Positions 31,501-35,331 of a DNA stretch of 35,331 nt are shown piece by piece. Made by a program: the position numbers and the translations under genes. The first letter of the stretch is position 1. Each line of letters opens with the position of its first letter. This stretch comes from Rachicladosporium sp. CCFEE 5018. Lineage: Eukaryota; Ascomycota; Dothideomycetes; Cladosporiales; Cladosporiaceae. Location of the stretch: positions 2,660,214-2,695,544 of the forward strand of contig KZ111141.1 in the NCBI GenBank assembly GCA_002077045.2. Direction: 5' to 3'. Under the pieces are notes generated by a model. That model was not told the DNA's origin and did not search any database. It was given only the letters and a program-made list of their open reading frames with translations.

Positions 31501-32346
31501 CTTGCCACTCTTGTCCATTTCGACGCCAGCTCGTCCAGAGACTGGCTTCAAAATGTACTGATGCTCGGAGATCCCAGGATCGTCACTCTTGACAATCATG
31601 TCGCGGAACTTCTTGAGGATGTCATCATGATCGATGCCTTGGGCTTTGGCATCTTGTTGTCCTGTGCCAGTGCCGAGCAGCTTTGTGTCTGTGTCCCAGT
31701 AGAGTGCCAGCGAGCCAAGTGTGGCCAGCTTATGTGTTGTGTCACTCGTGCTTTGGATCCACGTTGGCCGCCAATTCTCATCAGTCGACACAGCGCTCAG
31801 CTCCTGGAGTGTCAGACCTGCGGCGAAAGGATGGCCCGGCGTGGAGATACTATCTTCATATCGAATGTGCACATTCTTCACCTGAATTTGGACGTTGTCG
31901 ATGATAGTCGTCGTCAAGGCAGCGGTGAAGGACTGATTTTTCGCCTGCTCCTCCTTTGACATGCCCTCTGTATTGCGCTCCTTCAGCATCTCAACAGAGT
32001 CCAGCTTCTCCATTTTGACACTGTGCGCGCGGTCCTCTTCTTCCTCCACATTGTACTCCTCATCTTCCTTCGGTGCGGCGAGCAGGAAGATGTCCTCGAT
32101 ATTGATCCGCACTGGCTTCCCTCGCAGATTGGACAGAGGTATCTGCAAGACCAAGGAACTTATGTGGCCCTCTATCACGTTGAGTGGTAGATGGAATTGA
32201 TCCAGCGCTTCTCGCCGTAGCTCCAGGTTCGTGAGCTTCACCTCACCAGACCAGATCCCAACATTAAGTTGCTTTGGATCGAAGTTCCGGACGTACATGC
32301 CCAGGAACCTGTTCAACAGGTTGGCCACCAGGCTTTCCAACACCAT
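22573..32346 (-). CDS. VPS13: VPS13 bridge-like lipid transfer protein
   Basis: One uninterrupted frame of 3257 codons plus stop, without introns. VPS13 forms a long hydrophobic groove that moves bulk phospholipid between membranes at contact sites (ER with mitochondria, vacuole, endosomes or prospore membrane). The N-terminal chorein domain begins 'MVLESLVANLLNRFLGMYV' and covers about residues 1-115. The next segment has 'IQVKNVHIRYED'. Residues ~115-1900 form the extended groove, broken by charged linkers including an acidic run near 586-601. The VAB adaptor-binding domain shows six repeats, each with the hallmark Asn: N1956, N2070, N2206, N2317, N2433, N2536. An APT1-type segment follows near 2680-2750 ('YVTWRDIELKY'), then the ATG2_C-like helices near 2930-3010 and a PH-like domain from about 3145 to the end. 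Length is normal for fungi. The start at 32344-32346 gives the canonical N-terminus. It is convergent with the permease and divergent from the DUF3429 gene. Confidence 0.97.
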   Translation of the reverse strand: MVLESLVANLLNRFLGMYVRNFDPKQLNVGIWSGEVKLTNLELRREALDQFHLPLNVIEGHISSLVLQIPLSNLRGKPVRINIEDIFLLAAPKEDEEYNVEEEEDRAHSVKMEKLDSVEMLKERNTEGMSKEEQAKNQSFTAALTTTIIDNVQIQVKNVHIRYEDSISTPGHPFAAGLTLQELSAVSTDENWRPTWIQSTSDTTHKLATLGSLALYWDTDTKLLGTGTGQQDAKAQGIDHDDILKKFRDMIVKSDDPGISEHQYILKPVSGRAGVEMDKSGKTDRPKTKARLLFNELGFVLDDQQYRDVLMLVDLFHYFIRHQEYRKLQPAKRPKEDPKAWLQFAGKAVLDRIHDRNKQWSWANIANRRDDRKRYIELFKKKKKETPLTPEETKELEILERKLSYEDLRFWRSLARNQLRKENVGVKKAPAKSTWGSYIWGAKKEEETSADDGQMTEEQRNELYKAIDFSEKEQLAEAVDMPKEAIKLQVDMNLKTGGFTLRRDPHGKKTDILHLSFDDFSTEFVQRTDSTLVDLSLGGMRLFDGSTEGNLFEQMLRVKDASPVPKGKRIEELGDDGKPKNDKTDEKMEESDEDEDEDDDPFFALQLEQNPIDGHADTAVTIKLKAMEIIYNPNFVVQVTKFFKPPTQHMESINALMESAGSTVEGLRQQTRAGLEFALTEHKTVDVQLDLQAPLIIVPDSVIKKSSICLILDAGHISVRSDLIDKKTLADIQSKQKQQYTDKDFRQLETLMYDKFQVKLQDTQVLIGNTVEDTRKTLEPDNDSRAYHIVDRINMDLTIAACIIPKAGDLTKFSITGHLPVLHAMISDSKYKSLMKLLDFAIPKMDDAPADETRPISPEGQRTRPRQKSIMDQGGRPRQSSISSTDDDSLEASEKAGEVARKRDHDKAVQSSSAKHEDKSKGEVNPEQRNFEFKFTVDKLQGSLYRSDPDGKKPDQLLVDLIAETFGLEFYQRAYDMVADVKLRTFTVEDHVEASPQPEFRNLISSEDSDADKKQDLLTVHFQKVNNDHPEFKTKYEGIATNLDVALSTINLLVTRKTLLTLLDFVMVTFAGGDKTQTDDSKPKQIEGHDEAQSEPKKLQEVDKIRIKAQLKRVAVILNNDGIRLATLSLSSAEVGVLLMGKSMSVTAKLGNLGLVDDINQGVDEKSALRQIVSIQGDDLADFRYETFDAAAKEYPGHDAAIFLRAGSLKVNFITEPLRKIMEFGVKFGKMQAIFNAARDAAANQATKVQESASKMHFDILVKTPIVSFPRLIVTDSPERDLLTAYLGEIYASNKFVPIDDSKDADTINKLSAGMHNIRLTSSFHYDGEKSEELELIDKVDLDFNISQADHKIGREQPDTEIEGAMSNINLRITEGQLRFIMELTRSIPSAFALESDEALEEEVKEEIPNSVLKPAKAIEDKPASKKTEPEKPSHLGPELGTDSETWTKLDFIFKIGAVGLELVSGPVDAPIGDLEAASLSKFSLNETSVKVRMISDGALESELLVQSFTITDTRTTEKNKFRKIMSLINTDVKQQFMASVSISGGHEKNLIALLTVDSPRVILALDYLFAVLNFVNKGLEQEAPLVVEEEKEDSTEPESDVASVSTQELVKRKTELHEAKEDAKPADKSAMSISYRINVVDAQVVLIANPAISNSEAIVLGTKQVLVSQQHAMTLQVDKIGMFLCRMDRENDTRLRILDDFSIQTSLDMQSQVKGSSLMSIHVDIEPLVLRLSLRDILLAMQIVNRASAMSSSNDNKKLQDEGPKKLAQIKSTSTKPKDVKSTKMTAASTSKVQAKTISTAKTGTKKPEDKKAAGSAVMKREEMKIKMDGIRVVLIGDLHELPMLDWSVKKFDVDVRDWTGNMSADTSIDMFFNVYNFSKSAWEPLIEPWQLGFYMTKETGPDKLAVELYSRKSLELTITSSTIALASKSAQFLSSDEDVLSKPRGNDAPYRLRNYTGFELNVWSSGEADEDGQAAKLEDGEEKPWRFEDPTTTRETLSPEGQTGLIGIKLEGSGFDSIDRIPVNREGESLYNLKPRKDKVQHRMLVEITLGADNVKYITLRSPLLVENHTQIPLELGVYSPDEGHLLKIEKIAPGEARPAPVGAAFMHSLVLRPDQGFGYTWSNEKLFWKDLLKRPIRTLTCQGESNDSSPPFYFQMQASFDKNNPLTAYVSRVIDGAAESTDFDCRIYPYMRIRVSAPVEVQNLLPYDFKYRIYDKNTKKDWTNFLRKGGVSPVHVVELSHLLLMSVDMQDTPFKASEFAIINSPNNEDFRRERTVTVKDQSELDLRLKLHYYNIPESGGAFKITIYTPYVILNRTGLELDVRSKAYFGGAKSAAGQTTFTDTDTDAGKPKPFMFSFPSDDRKNRALLKVGDSSWSQPVSFDAIGAAIDVKLPADSGRSEMHAGLTVTEGDGKYKLTKVVTITPRFVVKNKLSEAIQIREPGSSEATSLKPGELHPLRFLKQSTGAQLCLCYPGVNNTWSSPFNIDNTGSVHVKIAKAGERQQLVRIEILMEDSAIFIHLSKETKHWPFSMRNESDQEFLFWQANPNVDDDEEDRSSGWKPIRYRLPARSIMPYAWDYPASKNKNLILSANGKERHVKIAEIGNLIPFRIPAQATGGQQRQKIIDLNVIADGPTQTLVFSNYKPSKSLYKQKAGSASASTSTGFEVKDQDDDVTMKAGIRFAGIGISLVNSQLRELVYVTWRDIELKYTDSPLYQTVALTVKWIQIDNQLYGGIFPLIFYPSVVPKTGKEMEAHPIFRSAITRVKDDSYGVLYIKYFTFLMQQMTIEIDEDFIFAMLDFTKVPGASWSEEKEGQLVPETLDVPEPQQEQSGQDIYFELLHLQPMQFDLSFVRTERINAEDTGSSSTNPFMFAVNVLTMSIGNVNDAPIRYNALMLENARVSVNALISNIKSHYVQESLRQVHIVIGSADFLGNPVGLFNNISSGVADIFYEPYQGLVTDRPQDLGVGIAKGASSFVKKSVFGISDSVSKFTGSISKGLAAASMDKEFQDSRRNARSRNRPKHALYGITSGGNAFASSLASGIGGLARQPLQGAEKEGAAGFVKGVGKGLLGLATKPAIGAFDLASNMAEGVKNTTTVFDQEGLDRVRLTRFIGSDGIVRPYSQREALGQFWLKTMDNGKCFNESYIAHLELNAGSKGDDPQSPVSRSTSEASMLVLVTYNSIMLVRAKKLTTEWDVPLKDVQTISKERTGMSITLKGGTNGPFIPIADEGSRNWLYKQVAVAVNAYNDRWNAKG

Positions 32347-33076
32347 GGCGGCGGTGGATGGCCGTCACCCGGACTGTTGTGTTCTGTCGCTCCCTCGAGC
32401 TTGTAAGAGGATTCGGGTCGTTATATCACCTCATCATTGTGCATGCGCGCCAAGTCGTAGGCTACCGTCTCAATTTCGAGTAACGTAGCAGATGGCCACG
32501 CTCGTGGTCCCGCTGGTGGCAAAACTTCGAGGAGGCTGTACTGACCTCTCCTTGCTGTTTCACGATCAGTATCTCGAAACGCGCAAAAGAACAGTACAAT
32601 CTCAAGATGATAGAGAGTAAACAAGAGGCAAGCCACGATGGAGGTAACAGAACGAAATGCAGCCCCGCGTCACGAGGAAGTGACGTCGCCTTGCTTGTGG
32701 CTGGAGCTGTCTACTGGCCGCGGCTGCGACAGAGAAGAGGGTGTGCAGGAGATGTGCACGAGTGGAAGAGTGAGCCGTGGAAGGAGAGGACCTGACGCGT
32801 GACACTGTACCATGAGAAGCTGGAGTACACACGTGTAGTGTTAATAAGAGTGAAGTTAGACTCGAACGCGTAGGGTGAGCGAACCAGATATCATTGAGGC
32901 TCGAGCTCCAATGGCTTGGCAGGGCATTTGAAGGGAGCTCGTAATACCTCACCAGAGCTGCGTTGGTGAATCTGCAACACCAGTTTCCACTCTATTGCCA
33001 TCACTCACAGGGTCACCATACTCGAGAACCTCCGCTAGGTATACCAATACCGTCCACGGGAACTGCGACGCCCACA
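32347..33076. promoter_or_regulatory. Shared divergent promoter region of VPS13 and the DUF3429 gene
   Basis: The 730 nt between the start codons of two divergent genes should hold both promoters and leaders. Open frames on both strands extend into it but begin with non-ATG codons or lack protein character. I recognised no strong core motif. Confidence 0.4.
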
Positions 33077-34233
33077 ATGCTCCGCTCCGGTGCTCCCCGG
33101 AGCGTCCTACGCACCATCAACACCAATGCTGCACTGAGAGCTACCAACAACCCCTTCTGCAAGCAATTCGCGTCACAGATCTGGACTGCTTCGCGGAGAC
33201 CGCAGCTTGCTCAAGTGACCACGGCATTGATCGCGACTCGCACGGCATCAAACATCACGGAGAAAGTGAAGAGTGCATTGCCCGACATTGACATCAAGAA
33301 GGAGGCTCAGATTGCGAAAGACAAGCTTCGTGTGGACCCAGAGACTGTATCGACGACTTCCTCAACTCATCCACTTATGAGCGAAATCGCGACTCCAGAG
33401 AAGGAAGAGGACACGGACATGATGGCCGGGGTGAAGAATGATCTGGTAGGGCTGCACAAGAAGATGCTGCAGTACCCACGGATGCTAACATTCTGTGCAG
33501 CGAACGATCAAGGAGACCTTTAGCCTTGACGAAGTGCCCAGACAAGCCTTTTACCTCGGTCTAGCTGGTCTTGTCCCTTACGTAGCAACCTCGCTCAGCA
33601 CCGTCTACTGCGCGTGGGAGATCAATCATGTCCACGAGACTGGAACTGGTCTTCTGATGTCAGACAAAACTGCTGAGCTTGCCTTGCATGTCCTCGAGCC
33701 TCTGCAGATTGGATATGGCGCAACGGTGAGTCTCTGTCATCGTCCGTTGTACAAGACTGAGTACTGATCGCGCATCCCAGATCATTTCCTTCCTCGGTGC
33801 CATCCACTGGGGTCTCGAATGGGCCGGCTACGGCGGCACACACGGCTACCCACGCTACATGATCGGTGTTGCAGGTGCAGCCCTCGCCTGGCCGACGATT
33901 CTGCTCCCAGTTGAGTACGCGCTAATCAGTCAATTCTTGCTCTTCAACTTCCTCTACTACACCGATTCTCGCGCCACCAAGCGCGGCTGGGCACCCGCCT
34001 GGTACGGTGTATACCGTTTTGTGCTCACTTTCGTAGTGGGTGCATCGATCGTGATCTCATTGATCGGTCGCGGCCAGATCTCGCACAAGATCACCAAGCT
34101 GCCAAGCGCCACGGACAGGATCAAGGCACTGCGTTCGTCGCAGGACGATGGCTTCGAGAGCGAGGAGGAAGCAAGGCGGAGATACCTGAAGAGTGATGAC
34201 GATGAGGAGGAGGTGGAGGAGGATGATGACTGA
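33077..34233 (+). CDS. DUF3429/TMEM69-like mitochondrial membrane protein
   Basis: Exons 33077-33445, 33501-33725 and 33781-34233 encode 348 aa. Intron 1 has 'gctaac' shortly before its 'gtgcag' end. The first ~60 residues are rich in Arg, Ser and Ala with no acidic residue, as in a mitochondrial presequence. Family motifs appear after splicing: 'VPRQAFYLGLAGLVPYVATS' (135-154) and 'IISFLGAIHWGLEWAGYG' from residue 199. Hydrophobic segments near 139-158, 199-216, 224-245, 247-260 and 280-300 suggest about five membrane helices, probably in the inner mitochondrial membrane. The C-terminus is highly acidic ('SDDDEEEVEEDDD'). The molecular function of this family is not established. The first in-frame ATG is used; the frame continues upstream only from non-ATG codons. 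Confidence 0.87.
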
Positions 34234-35331
34234 GATCGCAAGGTTGTAGCAGGCTGCTAGTGGCTGTGTAAATATGGAGTGCGAGTGTTGAGCGCCGGTG
34301 GGGGCGTGCATCGGATTACTGTACGGTACTTGTATGTACGTAAGCTGATCCCGAGGATTGCATGCTAGCAAGGCTCGACCTGTAGTCATTTACCTTCGTC
34401 GAAAGCTCGTAGTAGAGCCTCGGTTCCTACGTTCTGTGCGTTGAATGAGCAAGTGAGGTCGAGGTATGCACCACGGGCCAAAAAGCTTGGCATTCATTCG
34501 AAGGGAAGCGGCGATGGCCAGAGACGTAGCATAACATCTTGAGGTCTCACATGGCCGATGAGCGCGACTGGAAAACCACACCGCTCCTACAGCTTCGCTA
34601 AATCGATTACCGTGTCTTGACTCGGGAAGAACACCATACCCATGCAGCCGGACGGCTGGAGATGCACGTACGGCTATATGACCTGTCACATTTCAATGTT
34701 TTCGGGGTCTTTGCTGGCCGTGTAGGCGGTAGACAGTACATGAGAAGAATGGAATTGTCATGTTTGCCAGGTCGCAAAACCTTGCCACGGTACTAGGATG
34801 TTGACTCGTCAGCCCTGGTCTCGGCTCGTGGCTCACGGCTTGAAGTTTCGCATCGGTATGATTGCCGGCAGCGCTAGCATTGTCTCAGTCGTCAAGCGAA
34901 GGATCCTGTGCACGGCGAGACTGGGTGCCGATTTGGAAGGCTCGTCGTTGTCCGGACTTGACCGCGGTCTGAGTCTAGAGCCATTGCCGAGGCGAATCGA
35001 TCGTGCTCAGGATCGTAACAAGATCGAGACGTTTGAAAGCGTGAACAGATGTTGGCGTCGCCACCGCTCTGCTGGAGAACTCGGTACGTGCACCCACCGT
35101 GGCTGTGCGCACATGCAGCCCTGAACGCGCACGGCCGGGGTATTGTGGACGCCATCACTAGCACGGTGATACAAACTTGATCGTCAGCAGCCGGGCTGGT
35201 CTGGCTGGACGCCGGCAAAATGACAGGATCACCCACAGGGCCGATGCTCTACTCGACAACCAACCGGTGAGAAGTAGGTTTGATCATTGTCCTGCGGAGC
35301 TGGCCAGACTATCCTGATAGGACGGCGGCCA
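34234..35331. other. Window end without a supportable gene
   Basis: This 1.1 kb follows the DUF3429 gene. Overlapping frames of about 110 codons exist on both strands (34798-35124 plus, 34892-35236 minus) but show no motif, no splice support and no recognisable family. The start of a further gene beyond the window cannot be judged. Confidence 0.35.

Noticed and set aside
22901..32200. Many plus-strand frames of 60-240 codons opposite VPS13
   Set aside because: All are antisense shadows of a confidently identified 3257-codon gene.
34798..35124. 108-codon frame near the window end and an overlapping minus-strand frame
   Set aside because: Neither shows a domain, a splice pattern or biased composition; they overlap each other and cannot both be genes.

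Overview
This window is nuclear DNA of a filamentous ascomycete. The genes have short GT-AG introns of about 50-80 nt with CTAAC/CTGAC-type branch sites, and they encode typical fungal proteins: a complex III hinge protein, a mitochondrial Mn-SOD, an APC-family amino acid permease, VPS13 and a DUF3429 mitochondrial membrane protein. The F-box-like protein with an 'LPTE(V/M)RLEIY' motif points to Dothideomycetes, perhaps a Mycosphaerellales-type black yeast or plant associate. That placement is inference.

Layout: QCR6-type hinge protein (56-971, +); mitochondrial Mn-SOD (1579-2394, +); a 2.5 kb gene-free stretch that is probably the long promoter/leader of the next gene; a four-finger C2H2 transcription factor (4907-6561, +); an F-box-like protein (7677-8970, +); an amino acid permease with five exons including an 11-nt microexon (10645-12838, +); a 1.4 kb convergent intergenic region; and the last 41 codons of VPS13 on the minus strand (14281-14405), cut off by a run of exactly 100 N (14406-14505). 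After the gap the same block begins again inside the C2H2 gene: C2H2 3' part (14506-14847), F-box-like gene (15966-17259), permease (18936-21129), the same intergenic region, then a complete intronless VPS13 (22573-32346, -). A divergent promoter region leads to a DUF3429/TMEM69-like gene (33077-34233, +). The last 1.1 kb shows no supportable gene.

The dominant structural feature is this 8.2 kb near-duplicate block (6220-14405 versus 14506-22697). Both copies end exactly at the N gap. The left copy is cut inside VPS13 and the right copy starts inside the C2H2 gene, so together they behave like two overlapping contigs of one locus placed end to end. They differ by scattered substitutions and small indels (the coordinate offset drifts from 8286 to 8292). 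The divergence follows selection: about 19 amino-acid differences in 412 for the F-box-like protein, but about 3 in 569 for the permease. The best reading is two haplotypes or homeologs scaffolded in series, a false tandem duplication from a heterozygous, diploid or hybrid genome. A real tandem duplication cannot be excluded from sequence alone.

The genes do not form a pathway or cluster; they are housekeeping and regulatory genes. Other points of interest are the 11-nt permease microexon beside an unusually long 302-nt intron, an in-frame open tail after the C2H2 stop codon that is frameshifted in the second copy, six VAB repeats in VPS13 each with the hallmark asparagine, and a promoter-like element (CACGTG plus TGACGTG, then a CT-rich tract) in the convergent intergenic region that may mark an unannotated transcript. 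I saw no mobile element, CRISPR array, tRNA or rRNA, and no convincing new multi-gene system.
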